A DNA stretch of 64,000 bases from contig JAAFIU010000002.1 in assembly GCA_013298805.1 (NCBI GenBank), positions 1-64,000 of the forward strand, in the 5' to 3' direction. The translations under genes were made by a program, and so were the position numbers. The notes under the pieces are model-generated. The model was not told the origin of the DNA, made no database searches, and saw nothing but the letters and a program-made list of their open reading frames with translations. This document shows, piece after piece, positions 48,292 to 58,741 of the stretch. Numbering within the stretch: the stretch's first letter is position 1; each line of letters starts with the position of its first letter. Source of the stretch: Cytophagales bacterium. GTDB taxonomy: Bacteria > Bacteroidota > Bacteroidia > Cytophagales > Spirosomataceae.

Positions 48292-48987
48292 ATGAAAAAC
48301 ACACTCGAAATATTAATGGTACAACCTTTTGAATGGATGAGATACATCAAAAATTCAATTAAAGGACTAATAGCATTAGGATTCATTTTGCTATTAAGTG
48401 TTCTGTTGGCTAATATTTGGATTGTGTATTCAACCGAGGAAAACAATTATTATAATCTTAAAAAAATGCCTTCAAATGATGTAGGCTTGGTTTTGGGAAC
48501 GAGCAAAGCCATTATTGGGGGGAAAGAAAATATGTTTTTTAAATACCGAATGGAAGCGGCAGCACGATTATATAAAGAAGGGAAAGTGAAGTTTTTGATT
48601 TTGAGTGGTAATCACGATTCGGTATTTTATAATGAACCTAACGATATGAAAAAAGCCTTGATGTCATTGGGAGTACCCGAAAATGTGATGACTTTAGATT
48701 TTGCAGGATTCAGAACGTATGATTCGATAATTCGATGCAAAGAAGTATTTAATCAGCAAAAATTTACGATAATTTCACAACCAACACACAATGCCCGTGC
48801 ATTGTTTCTCGCTCATGAACTTGGCATTGATGCCGTTGCCTTTGCTGCACAAGATGTCCCTACGGGTTACAAAACATACCTGAGAGAATATTTAGCACGT
48901 CCCAAAGCAATTCTTGATGTTTATTTGCTCGACCGTTCTAAATATTCTTCTAAAAATAGCATTGATGTAAAAGAGGAAAAACGATAA
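48292..48987 (+). CDS. SanA/YdcF family (DUF218) membrane protein
   Basis: VGLVLGTSKAIIGGKENMFFKYRMEAAARLYKEGKVKFLILSG, SQPTHNARALFLA. Confidence 0.85.
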   Translation: MKNTLEILMVQPFEWMRYIKNSIKGLIALGFILLLSVLLANIWIVYSTEENNYYNLKKMPSNDVGLVLGTSKAIIGGKENMFFKYRMEAAARLYKEGKVKFLILSGNHDSVFYNEPNDMKKALMSLGVPENVMTLDFAGFRTYDSIIRCKEVFNQQKFTIISQPTHNARALFLAHELGIDAVAFAAQDVPTGYKTYLREYLARPKAILDVYLLDRSKYSSKNSIDVKEEKR

Positions 48988-48989
48988 TT

Positions 48990-49106
48990 TAGATTCTTAG
49001 AATTTGATGTTTGATGTTTGATGTTTGTAGTTCGCTCTTCGATTCTTGGAAAAAAACTTTAATCCCAAACGAACTTCAAAAGTCGAACATCAAATATCGA
49101 AATTCA
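48990..49106. repeat. Period-7 degenerate array, inverted pair (locus E)
   Basis: Left TAGATTC TTAGAAT TTGATGT TTGATGT TTGATGT TTGTAGT TCGCTCT TCGATTC TTGGAAA; right 49065-49106 CCAAACG AACTTCA AAAGTCG AACATCA AATATCG AAATTCA. Confidence 0.8.
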
Positions 49107-49860
49107 TATTTTTCCCGAAACCATTCATAAAATCTCTAATCGGTTGAACGGCACTGCTTACAAATTCTTTAATATATTGATTTTCAGACTCTTGAAATAT
49201 ATCTAAAGGAGTATCAATCATTAATACTTTCCCATTTTTCATAATAGCAATTTTATCGGCTACCAAAAACGCATCCAATAAGTCGTGCGTTACCAAAATA
49301 CAAGCAATTGCCTCTTGACGAATAATCTCCACAATTTTCGAGCGTAAATGTGTCCTATTTATAGAGTCCAAATTACTAAATGGTTCATCTAACAGTAAAA
49401 CCAAAGGTTCTTCCGCAATGGCCCGTGCAATAGCGGTTCTCTGCTTCTCCCCTCCTGATACTTCACGTGGTTTTTTATTTCTAATTTCTGAAATACCACA
49501 TAAAGCCATTAACTCGGTCACTCTTTCACGCCTGTATTCGTGGGTATATTTTGTAAGGGCAAGGTCGATATTTTCGTAAATAGTGTAATCTGGTTTGAGT
49601 CGATAATCTTGCGGTACGAGTTTGATATTGGGCAATTCCTTTATCAAACGATTAAAATAAATATCAACCTCCTCATTATCAACGATTAACGTACCATTTT
49701 CAGGCATAATATTTCCCGAAATAATATTTAATAGAGTCGTTTTCCCTGAGCCACTTTCACCCACAATCGCTAAAATTTCACCTGATTTTACTGTTAAAGA
49801 AATATCATTTACGGCAACTTTAGCCTGATATTTATGGGTAATATGTTCTAATTTAAGCAT
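49090..49860 (-). CDS. ABC transporter ATP-binding protein
   Basis: GESGSGKTT Walker A, VSGGEKQRTAIARAI signature, LLLDEPFSNLD Walker B; start trimmed to MLKLEHI. Confidence 0.9.
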   Translation of the reverse strand: MLKLEHITHKYQAKVAVNDISLTVKSGEILAIVGESGSGKTTLLNIISGNIMPENGTLIVDNEEVDIYFNRLIKELPNIKLVPQDYRLKPDYTIYENIDLALTKYTHEYRRERVTELMALCGISEIRNKKPREVSGGEKQRTAIARAIAEEPLVLLLDEPFSNLDSINRTHLRSKIVEIIRQEAIACILVTHDLLDAFLVADKIAIMKNGKVLMIDTPLDIFQESENQYIKEFVSSAVQPIRDFMNGFGKNMNFDI

Positions 49861-49861
49861 T

Positions 49862-51502
49862 CTATTCTCTGATTTTATCCCACGAAATTTTCCGATATTC
49901 AGAAAATAAAATAATGGCAATTCCTAAAAAAATGGGAGTCAAAATGATAACTCCATAAGTTGTTTTACTAATAAAATAATGAATACCTCCTAAGATTGGT
50001 ACTACAAATAGCAATAATATAAAATTAGCCCCCCTCGTACCATTAAGATTATTTTCGCTAACACTTCGAGAAAAAGGCATTGAAAATCTTTTGGTAAAAA
50101 CACCTCCACCCACAAATAAAAGCATATTGACGAAAGCAAAGACAACATCATCAAACATTCCCCATCCGTATCTGTAAATCAGTATTCCGCCGACAACCAT
50201 AAATACAGGAAGTCCTAATTTGATAAGAATGACTTTTATGCCTCCCAAAAGAATATTTCCAGGTTTATCAATTGGGGTATTGCTAAAAATCCAAGCGGCT
50301 TTCCAGTCGTCAGAAACAAAAATTTGTTGCCCTACGGCGTACACACAAAAAACTGTATAATATAAAGCCATCCATTTATAAAACTCCACTGAGTTTTCAA
50401 CCCAAAAAAGTTTGGCCACAAAGTATATTTGTATGCCAAAAATGGGGTATGCCCTTATTTTAAATTTTCTATCACGATTTGTAATTTTCCAAACAAAAAT
50501 AAAAGCTGCTTTTTCGAGTGTATTCTTCGTAAAAATACGTGCAAAAAAGGAAGCGAAACCATTTTCGGAGGAATTAACTAAATCTTTTTCAACGTTATCT
50601 GGTGTTCCATATTCAGAGAGGCTTTTGGCAAATAGTGGTGATAAATACCGATTCATCAAATAAATACTCAAAAAAGGAACGACTAATACTAAGCCAAGAA
50701 AAATGATAAATGTAGGTTCTAAATGTCGATTTACAAATGCCTCCATTACCCCAGCAAACCATGCAGGAGGTATGATAAAATGCCACCATTTAATGGTAAG
50801 AGTTTGAACTAAAAATAATTGTCCAACTAAATTTGAACCCAACTGATACCCTACCGTTAAAGCGACAGAGAAGAATATTTGGGCGTAGCCAATAATATCT
50901 TTTAGGCGTTCGCCACTCACAAATTTAGTTAATAATAAATAGAGAATTCCTGTAAATAATACGGTAATCAGACAAAGCAAAACCACCGAAACAAAATAGA
51001 CAAACCCAGCTAGTAACCCTAATTTTATAAATGTAAAGACGATAGAACCTAAGGAGTTAGCAAAAGTGAGTGCTAAGAGAAAGGTGGTAATGTGAATTAA
51101 ACGAGCCATCCAAATTACTTTTCCATCCACAGGGCGAGGAATGAGAATTGCGTTGTCGGTAGTATCAAAAAGCACTTCAATAAAATCTGAAATCATACTG
51201 AAAGCAATCATAAACATTATGAAAGTAAAATTCCAGAGGTAAACATTAAAAACGGTTTTGTCTATAAAAAAAACCATTCCTCCAATAAAAAAACTTAAAA
51301 GCGTTTGTACTCCCAATGACTTCACAAAAGTATTGTCTTCATTATCTTTCTGTTGGCGGTTATTATGTTGAATACCGTGTACTCGGCGGTTCTCCATTAT
51401 CATTTTGACCTCTACAATGCAGCGAAGTAAGGCATAATCAACGCCCAAAATTTTGAAAAGCCATTGGAGTTTATCTAAAATAAATAGAACGAACTTGGTC
51501 AT
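49862..51502 (-). CDS. Polytopic membrane protein, probable ABC permease/exporter component
   Basis: Many TM segments; sandwiched between two ABC ATPases in one orientation. Confidence 0.65.
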   Translation of the reverse strand: MTKFVLFILDKLQWLFKILGVDYALLRCIVEVKMIMENRRVHGIQHNNRQQKDNEDNTFVKSLGVQTLLSFFIGGMVFFIDKTVFNVYLWNFTFIMFMIAFSMISDFIEVLFDTTDNAILIPRPVDGKVIWMARLIHITTFLLALTFANSLGSIVFTFIKLGLLAGFVYFVSVVLLCLITVLFTGILYLLLTKFVSGERLKDIIGYAQIFFSVALTVGYQLGSNLVGQLFLVQTLTIKWWHFIIPPAWFAGVMEAFVNRHLEPTFIIFLGLVLVVPFLSIYLMNRYLSPLFAKSLSEYGTPDNVEKDLVNSSENGFASFFARIFTKNTLEKAAFIFVWKITNRDRKFKIRAYPIFGIQIYFVAKLFWVENSVEFYKWMALYYTVFCVYAVGQQIFVSDDWKAAWIFSNTPIDKPGNILLGGIKVILIKLGLPVFMVVGGILIYRYGWGMFDDVVFAFVNMLLFVGGGVFTKRFSMPFSRSVSENNLNGTRGANFILLLFVVPILGGIHYFISKTTYGVIILTPIFLGIAIILFSEYRKISWDKIRE

Positions 51503-51516
51503 TTTAACAGGTGTTT

Positions 51517-52305
51517 TTAGTTTGATGAAAGTGCAGTAATAAATTCATTTGAAAGTGTTTGTCCTTCATGGTTTCCTCCTGTCAAATCTCCAAAAATATC
51601 CTCCAAAGAGCCCGAAGAAACGTTTTCTTTCAATTCTGTAAAAGTTCCGTCAGCAACCACTTCGCCTTTGTTGATGATGATAATTCTGTCAGACAGTTTT
51701 TCAACAACATCCATAATGTGCGAGGAATAAATAATGGTTTTACCAGCCTCTTTCAGCCTTGCTAAAATATCTTTAACCAAAATAACCGCATTGGCATCCA
51801 AACCCGAAAGTGGTTCGTCCAAGAAGATAATCTCAGGATTATGAATTAAGCCAGAAACCAATAAAACTTTTTGTTTCATACCCTTTGAAAAAGTGTTCAT
51901 CCTTTTATTAATAACCTCTTTCAACCCTAAAATTGACAATAATTCTGTGGCTCTCTTCTGAATGAGGACATCTTCCATTTGGTATAATCTGCCGATAAAT
52001 AATAGGTATTCTAAAGGAGTTAAAACCTCGTAAAGCATGGCATTTTCGGGAACATAACCAATCCTTTTTTTAATTTCCATTGCATCGGTTTTAACATTAA
52101 AACCTAATACTGAAACTTCGCCCTCAAAATTATCTAATAAGCCAATCAAAATTTTTAGTGTAGTACTTTTACCTGCTCCGTTGGGCCCGATATACCCTGT
52201 AATTTGCCCTGCGTAAAAGTCTAAATTGATGTCTTTCAAAACCATGACTGAGTCATAAGCCTTATGAAGATTTTTAATTGAAATAACTGGTGTAAGTGCT
52301 TCCAT
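51517..52305 (-). CDS. ABC transporter ATP-binding protein (ABC-2 type)
   Basis: GPNGAGKSTT Walker A, FSKGMKQKV signature, IFLDEPLSGLD Walker B. Confidence 0.92.
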   Translation of the reverse strand: MEALTPVISIKNLHKAYDSVMVLKDINLDFYAGQITGYIGPNGAGKSTTLKILIGLLDNFEGEVSVLGFNVKTDAMEIKKRIGYVPENAMLYEVLTPLEYLLFIGRLYQMEDVLIQKRATELLSILGLKEVINKRMNTFSKGMKQKVLLVSGLIHNPEIIFLDEPLSGLDANAVILVKDILARLKEAGKTIIYSSHIMDVVEKLSDRIIIINKGEVVADGTFTELKENVSSGSLEDIFGDLTGGNHEGQTLSNEFITALSSN

Positions 52306-52461
52306 TTATGATACTGATGTTTTATTTGAGTAGTTTGTATAAATTTAGAAATATTACAAACATACAAATTTATCTATAAAATTAAACATAGAACTGTATA
52401 GAACAATTCATCAATTTCTTATACATTTGTGACATACAAAAACTTTCTAAAACGTTATTCA

Positions 52462-53946
52462 ATGCTACTTTTAGGCTTAGACTTAGGCACATCTTCCATC
52501 AAAGCATCCGTGGTTGATGGTTCGACGGGTAAATTAGTTTCCTCCGCACAATATCCCGATGTTGAAAATACCATTTCATCCCCAAAAGAAGGTTGGGCAG
52601 AACAAGACCCCGAAATGTGGTGGGATTGTGTCAAAAATGCCATTCAGCGATGTAATGCTACAGGAAAATATAATCCAAAAGACATAAAAGCTATCGGCAT
52701 TTCGTACCAAATGCACGGATTAGTGATGGTTGATAGAAATTTGAGCGTTTTGCGTCCGTCAATTATTTGGTGTGATAGTCGTGCTGTTGAAATTGGCAAT
52801 AAAGCTTTTCAAGCTATCGGAGCAGAACAATGTCTTTCTCATTTATTAAATTCTCCAGGAAATTTCACGGCTTCAAAATTAGCTTGGGTCAAAGAAAACG
52901 AACCCAGAATTTATGGTTCAGTTTATAAAATCATGCTTCCAGGAGATTTTATTTCGATGAAAATGACGGGAGAAATCACCAGTTCAAATTCATCATTATC
53001 CGAAGGCATTTTCTGGGATTTTCAGACTAATAATGTTTCGTCGGACGTAATGAAACATTATGGTTTCTCGATGAATATTTTACCAGAATTACGCCCTGTA
53101 TTTTCAAATCACGGAGGATTGAGCAGTTCAATGGCAGATTTATTGGGCTTACAAGCAGGTACACCTGTCACGTACAAAGCAGGCGACCAACCTAATAATG
53201 CCCTGTCGCTCAATGTTTTAGACCCAGGTGAAGTTGCCGCTACCGCAGGAACATCTGGCGTAATTTATTCGGTTTCTGATAAAGTTAGTTATGACCCAAA
53301 ATCTCGTGTGAATACATTTGCACACGTAAATCACCAATTAAATAATGAAAATAGATTGGGAACTTTGCTTTGCATTAATGGTACAGGAATTTTGAATCGC
53401 TGGGTACGTGATAATGTAGCAAGCGGTTTGAGTTATCAAGAAATGAACACTTTAGCCAGCAGAGTAATCGAGGGTGCAAATGGGCTAAGAATTTTACCTT
53501 TTGGCAATGGTGCTGAACGAGTTTTAGAAAATAAAACGGTCGGTTCGGTTTTACAAGGCATTAATTTTAATGTTCATACCAATGCACATATTATTCGTGC
53601 GGCACAAGAGGGAATAGCATTTTCGTTAAAATACGGCATGGATATTATGGCAGAAAATGGTACGAAACCTTCCGTAATTCGTGCAGGAAAAGCCAATATG
53701 TTTTTGAGTGATATTTTTTCACAATCGCTCGTAAATGTTACAGGCGTAAGTGTTGAATTGTACGATACCGATGGAGCGAAAGGTGCGGCATTAGGAGCGG
53801 GAATCGGAAATTCATATTTCTCAAACCCAAAAGAAGCCTTCGTAAATATGGAAAAAATTGGCACAATTGAGCCAGACACTTCAAAATCAAAAACTTACCA
53901 AGAAATTTATGCAGATTGGAAGGCTGTTTTAGAGAAGAGTTTATGA
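52462..53946 (+). CDS. xylB: Xylulokinase (FGGY family)
   Basis: MLLLGLDLGTSSIKASVVD, GWAEQDPEMWW, YQMHGLVMVD, DGAKGAALGAG; start trimmed to 52462. Confidence 0.88.
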   Translation: MLLLGLDLGTSSIKASVVDGSTGKLVSSAQYPDVENTISSPKEGWAEQDPEMWWDCVKNAIQRCNATGKYNPKDIKAIGISYQMHGLVMVDRNLSVLRPSIIWCDSRAVEIGNKAFQAIGAEQCLSHLLNSPGNFTASKLAWVKENEPRIYGSVYKIMLPGDFISMKMTGEITSSNSSLSEGIFWDFQTNNVSSDVMKHYGFSMNILPELRPVFSNHGGLSSSMADLLGLQAGTPVTYKAGDQPNNALSLNVLDPGEVAATAGTSGVIYSVSDKVSYDPKSRVNTFAHVNHQLNNENRLGTLLCINGTGILNRWVRDNVASGLSYQEMNTLASRVIEGANGLRILPFGNGAERVLENKTVGSVLQGINFNVHTNAHIIRAAQEGIAFSLKYGMDIMAENGTKPSVIRAGKANMFLSDIFSQSLVNVTGVSVELYDTDGAKGAALGAGIGNSYFSNPKEAFVNMEKIGTIEPDTSKSKTYQEIYADWKAVLEKSL

Positions 53947-54063
53947 TTGTTATTCATAATAGAAACCAGAATAAACCCCTAATAGTAAATTAGTCGCTAT
54001 TAATAACAGAAAAAGAAATTGAATGCTATAAATTTGTATTTCATTTTAGACATTACAAACTCA

Positions 54064-57000
54064 ATGAGACACATATTTATAGCATTATTATTTTTCAGTT
54101 GCTCCACATACACTTTCGGTCAGAGAGTTTATTCGGTAGTTTTTGACAAATTGCCGAAAAATTATCAACTCTATACCCGCAATACTCAAAACCAAGCAAT
54201 TATTCCAATTGAAGGAAAAATTGAAATTGGGAATTGGTCTTATCTTTCGGTTGTAGTAAAACGCAATCAAAAACCGCATAGCTATCAAAGAAGTTACTTT
54301 CATTATGATTCTACTGGCAAGACAGGCACATTTTCATTAAAACCAGTCATTAAAGCTGAATTAGCAGAATATGATTTAGAAATTTACGCCAGTCAAGCGG
54401 GTAAAGATTCCGTTTTAATGGTAGTGCGTAAAAATATTGTGGCGGGTGATGCCTACCTTATTTATGGTCAATCTAATGCCAGAGCATGGGAAGAGGTTTA
54501 TGAATACAAAAACGAATATTGCCGAACCTATGGTTTTGGCTCTTATTCAAAAGGTTATGAATGGGGTTTATCCAATGATGGTTTTACAGGAGGTTTTGAC
54601 GGAGAACAATTTATCGTTGGCGAGTGGGGAATCCGACTTCAAAAAAATATTATTGAAAAATATGGAATACCCACCTGCATAATCAATGCGTCAACATCTG
54701 GTACGAATATAAAGACACTTTCAGACCGAAATAGTCAAAATCCATCAGATATTAATAGTAATTATGGAAGATTACTTTATCTCGCAAATGAAGCAGGAAT
54801 TTCTGACAATATCAAGGGACTTTTTTACTGGCAAGGAGAAACAGATGCTGTACAAGCACCCAGTTTGTGGAAAGTTTATTTTGACGGATTATATAAATTT
54901 TGGTTAAAAGATTTCCCTTCAATCAATAAGATATATTCATTTCAACTTCCCCTCTTTGGAGCTACCGAATATAATGATGAGGTTGGTCAACTTAGAGACG
55001 ATATGCGTCAGTTAGGGAAAAACTATCCCAAAATAACTACTTACGCTCCAATGGGAGCTCCTGGTTGGAATGGTTGGCATTTTGCGATAGAAGGCTATAT
55101 GCAAATCGGAGATGAACTGAGTAAAATTGTTGGAAAAGATTTTTATAATGAACCCAAAAAAATCATATCACCCAATATTCAAAAAATATATTTTTCTTCT
55201 CCAGATCGTTCAGAAATTACTTTATCATTTGAGGATGGTCAGCAAATGGTTTATCCTCAAGATACCATTTTACCCAACATTGGCGGAGGTACAGGCGTTT
55301 ACAGTCTCAAAGATTTTTTCTATGTCAATAAAGAATGGAAAAGAATCGTATCAGGAAGGGCTAATGGAAATAAAATTATTCTCAAACTAAAAGAACCTAT
55401 ACCCACAAACGACACAACCATTAAATATCTCCCTTCGATTTACCCATATTCTGGAGGTTCATTCATTCTTCAAGAAGCACCTTGGATTTATAAAGGTATT
55501 TTCCTAAAAAATACAGATGGAATGCGAGCATTTGCGTTTCATCACCTAAAAATATCACCTTACAAGTCTTTTGAAGCATTAAATTTGACACAAATTAGCA
55601 ATGAAGGAAAACAGGTGAAACTTAAATGGAACACTATAACCGACATTAAAGGCTATACTTTAGAAAGATTTCTAACCAATGACACCACCAATATTCAATT
55701 GCTTACAAACTTTACTCCAAATCAAAACGAATTCACAGATACCTCCCTTTTTCTTGGTACTAACTATACTTATCGTTTAAAGGCATATTCCGATAATAAC
55801 GAATCCGCTTATTCAAGCCTTAGCATTAAAACTTCCAACGACCCTTATGCACTTATAGTGGAAGGAAATGTTAATTTCTACAATTCTGCAACCATAAAAT
55901 GGCAGAACGTAGTGAAACCAACAACTGCCATTGATTTTTTTAATATTGAAAGAAAATTGTCATCAAGCGACAATTGGATTCTAATTGGTAAAGTAAACGG
56001 TAATACATTTACTTTTAAAGACACCACTTTAGTACCAAACACCACTTATTTTTATCAAATATCATCTTCAACATCACCCATTTATACAGGACAAGTTTCT
56101 CTAAAAACTACCGATATTCTTGTTACACCAACCCTTCAAGGAGCCGTTTTATATTACAATAAAGTAAAAATAAACTGGTCTTCAGTAACCAATGCGACTG
56201 AATACATTATTGATAAAAAAATAAATGGTACTTACAAAACACTTGCGACTGTCCCAGCCAACGTTCAACAGTTAACCGATTCATTGCTAACACCATCAAC
56301 TTTATTCACTTATAGAATCAAAGCCATTGGAAATAAAACAGAATCCTCATACAAGGAAGTCGAAATATCTACCCCTTCTTTATTAGCCCAAACAACGATT
56401 ACTTCTATCATTCTGTATTACAACTCTTTAAAATTAAATTGGCAAGCAGTTGCTAACGCCAGTTCTTATAAAATTGACAGGAAATTGGAAAATGAGGAAT
56501 TTAAAACCGTAGGAAAATATGATAAATCAGTGTTAGAATTAATTGAAAAAGATTTAAAACCAAATACCACTTATACCTACCGTTTAAAAGCTTTTTCAGA
56601 TTTAAGTGAATCCTTAGAAAGTGAAATAACGGTAAAAACACCCGCCATATTAGCAACTCCAGCATTAAGTTCGGAAAATATTACTCACGAAAGTATTAAG
56701 CTGAACTGGAAGAAAGTTGCCAATGCAACCAAATATACGTTGGAACGCCAAGCACAAGATGAACCGACTTTCAATAAGATTTTTGAAACTGATACTTTAT
56801 TGACGTTTTCGGACTCAAAATTGAAAAGTAACCTACTTTATTCTTACAGATTGAAAGCAACAAGTTATATTTCAGAATCTCCTTATATAACCATTAGTGC
56901 AAAAACATTGAGCATTTTAGCCAATCAAAATGAGGAAAATACCAAGTTTAATATCTTTCCAAATCCAACAAAAGACAAATTAAATATTACATTTATAGAA

Positions 57001-57174
57001 CCATTAACTGGAACAATTACATTATTAGATTTATCAGGAAAAAGCATTTTTGAGCAAAAGATAATCAATCAAAAAAGCATTTTGTTCGATGTTTCTTCGT
57101 TGAAAAAAGGCTTTTATCTTGTTATAATCAGTAGCAATCAAGAACTTTACACTCAGAAAATTATTGTAGAATAA
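54064..57174 (+). CDS. Secreted SGNH/sialate-O-acetylesterase-like protein with fibronectin III repeats and T9SS sorting domain
   Basis: IYGQSNARAW and YWQGETDAV esterase motifs; at least four FN3-like repeats (e.g. SIKLNWKKVANATKYTLERQ); C-terminal IFPNPTKDKLNITF...GFYLVIISSNQELYTQKIIVE. Confidence 0.8.
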   Translation: MRHIFIALLFFSCSTYTFGQRVYSVVFDKLPKNYQLYTRNTQNQAIIPIEGKIEIGNWSYLSVVVKRNQKPHSYQRSYFHYDSTGKTGTFSLKPVIKAELAEYDLEIYASQAGKDSVLMVVRKNIVAGDAYLIYGQSNARAWEEVYEYKNEYCRTYGFGSYSKGYEWGLSNDGFTGGFDGEQFIVGEWGIRLQKNIIEKYGIPTCIINASTSGTNIKTLSDRNSQNPSDINSNYGRLLYLANEAGISDNIKGLFYWQGETDAVQAPSLWKVYFDGLYKFWLKDFPSINKIYSFQLPLFGATEYNDEVGQLRDDMRQLGKNYPKITTYAPMGAPGWNGWHFAIEGYMQIGDELSKIVGKDFYNEPKKIISPNIQKIYFSSPDRSEITLSFEDGQQMVYPQDTILPNIGGGTGVYSLKDFFYVNKEWKRIVSGRANGNKIILKLKEPIPTNDTTIKYLPSIYPYSGGSFILQEAPWIYKGIFLKNTDGMRAFAFHHLKISPYKSFEALNLTQISNEGKQVKLKWNTITDIKGYTLERFLTNDTTNIQLLTNFTPNQNEFTDTSLFLGTNYTYRLKAYSDNNESAYSSLSIKTSNDPYALIVEGNVNFYNSATIKWQNVVKPTTAIDFFNIERKLSSSDNWILIGKVNGNTFTFKDTTLVPNTTYFYQISSSTSPIYTGQVSLKTTDILVTPTLQGAVLYYNKVKINWSSVTNATEYIIDKKINGTYKTLATVPANVQQLTDSLLTPSTLFTYRIKAIGNKTESSYKEVEISTPSLLAQTTITSIILYYNSLKLNWQAVANASSYKIDRKLENEEFKTVGKYDKSVLELIEKDLKPNTTYTYRLKAFSDLSESLESEITVKTPAILATPALSSENITHESIKLNWKKVANATKYTLERQAQDEPTFNKIFETDTLLTFSDSKLKSNLLYSYRLKATSYISESPYITISAKTLSILANQNEENTKFNIFPNPTKDKLNITFIEPLTGTITLLDLSGKSIFEQKIINQKSILFDVSSLKKGFYLVIISSNQELYTQKIIVE

Positions 57175-57202
57175 TTAATACAAAATCCCTAAAACTGTTA
57201 AA

Positions 57203-57991
57203 ATGTCAATTATACAAGCTATTCTCCTCGCTATTATCGAAGGAATTACGGAATTTCTACCTATTTCATCAACGGGTCACATGGTTTTGATGAGTTCATT
57301 TCTCGGAATTGAAGACGACAAATTCACTAAACTATTTGAAATATGTATTCAATTAGGAGCAATTTTAGCCGTTGTTGCTTTGTATTGGAAAAAGTTTTTC
57401 GACTTTTCTAAATGGCAATTTTACGTAAAATTACTTTTAGCCGTCATTCCAGCCCTTATTTTTGGGAAACTTTTTGACGATTTAATTGATGAACATTTAG
57501 GCAATCCCGCATTTATCGCAACCGTTTTACTTATCGGCGGAATTATCTTACTTTTTGTAGATAAATGGTTCAAGAACCCAATCATTCACGAAGAACCTGA
57601 AATCAGCAATATGACAGCCATAAAAATTGGTTGTTATCAATGTTTAGCCGTTATGTTCCCTGGACTTAGCCGTAGTGCTTCTACCATCATTGGCGGAATG
57701 CAACAACGATTATCAAGAAGTCTTGCGGCTGAATTTTCGTTCTTTTTGGCAGTTCCAACAATGGCAGCCGCAACGGGTTATAAACTTTTGAAATTTATCA
57801 AAGAAGAAGGTAGTATTTCGGGAGAGCAAATGAAATTATTGGGAATCGGAAATATAGTGGCATTTGTAGTGGCTGTTTTGGCTATCAAATTTTTCATTAG
57901 TGTTCTGAACAAATATGGATTCAAGTATTTTGGAGTTTACCGAATTGTTGTGGGTTTAGGAATATTGATTTTGTTGGCAGTCGGAAAATAA
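57203..57991 (+). CDS. uppP: Undecaprenyl-diphosphatase
   Basis: IEGITEFLPISSTGHMVL and MFPGLSRSASTIIGGM motifs. Confidence 0.95.
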   Translation: MSIIQAILLAIIEGITEFLPISSTGHMVLMSSFLGIEDDKFTKLFEICIQLGAILAVVALYWKKFFDFSKWQFYVKLLLAVIPALIFGKLFDDLIDEHLGNPAFIATVLLIGGIILLFVDKWFKNPIIHEEPEISNMTAIKIGCYQCLAVMFPGLSRSASTIIGGMQQRLSRSLAAEFSFFLAVPTMAAATGYKLLKFIKEEGSISGEQMKLLGIGNIVAFVVAVLAIKFFISVLNKYGFKYFGVYRIVVGLGILILLAVGK

Positions 57992-57994
57992 AAT

Positions 57995-58711
57995 ATGGAA
58001 GATAAAAAATATATACAACCTGTTCCCGACCCAGGAGAAGTAATTTTAATTGATAAACCACTCACTTGGACTTCTTTTGACGTTACGAAAAAATTGAAAT
58101 TTGCAGGAAAATTCAAAAAAATTGGTCATGCGGGTACACTTGACCCATTGGCGACTGGTTTACTCATTTTGTGTACTGGCAAAATGACCAAGCAAATTGA
58201 CAGCTACCAAGCTCAAGAAAAAGAATATTCTGGCATTTTGGTTTTAGGAAAAACAACACCTTCAGTTGATTTAGAAACAGAATTTGATGCAGAGTTTCCA
58301 ACTGATCATATCACATCTGAAATTATGCAAGAGGCTGTAAATACTTTGACTGGTAAAATATTACAAATTCCACCCATTTATTCTGCCATTCAAGTAAACG
58401 GAAAAAGACTTTATGAATTAGCAAGAAAAGGGAAAACCGATGCCGACGTTGAGATAAAATCAAGAGAAGTCGAGGTAAAAAAGTTTGAAATCAATGCAAC
58501 AAATTTTCCAGAAATCACTTTTTCTATCGTTTGCTCAAAAGGAACTTATGTGAGAAGTTTAGTAAGAGATTTCGGAACAGCTTGTCAATCAGGAGCTTAC
58601 CTAAAATCACTCAGACGTGAAAGAATTGGCGATTATCATGTAAAAGATGCTTTAACGATTGAACAATTTATTGAAAAGAAAAACAGCTCATTGGCTGAGT
58701 CGCAAAGTTAA
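57995..58711 (+). CDS. truB: tRNA pseudouridine(55) synthase
   Basis: IDKPLTWTSFDVTKKL, GHAGTLDPLATGLL, CSKGTYVRSL. Confidence 0.95.
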   Translation: MEDKKYIQPVPDPGEVILIDKPLTWTSFDVTKKLKFAGKFKKIGHAGTLDPLATGLLILCTGKMTKQIDSYQAQEKEYSGILVLGKTTPSVDLETEFDAEFPTDHITSEIMQEAVNTLTGKILQIPPIYSAIQVNGKRLYELARKGKTDADVEIKSREVEVKKFEINATNFPEITFSIVCSKGTYVRSLVRDFGTACQSGAYLKSLRRERIGDYHVKDALTIEQFIEKKNSSLAESQS

Positions 58712-58741
58712 TTTGTCATGCTCAATAGCACCAAATAGAAT

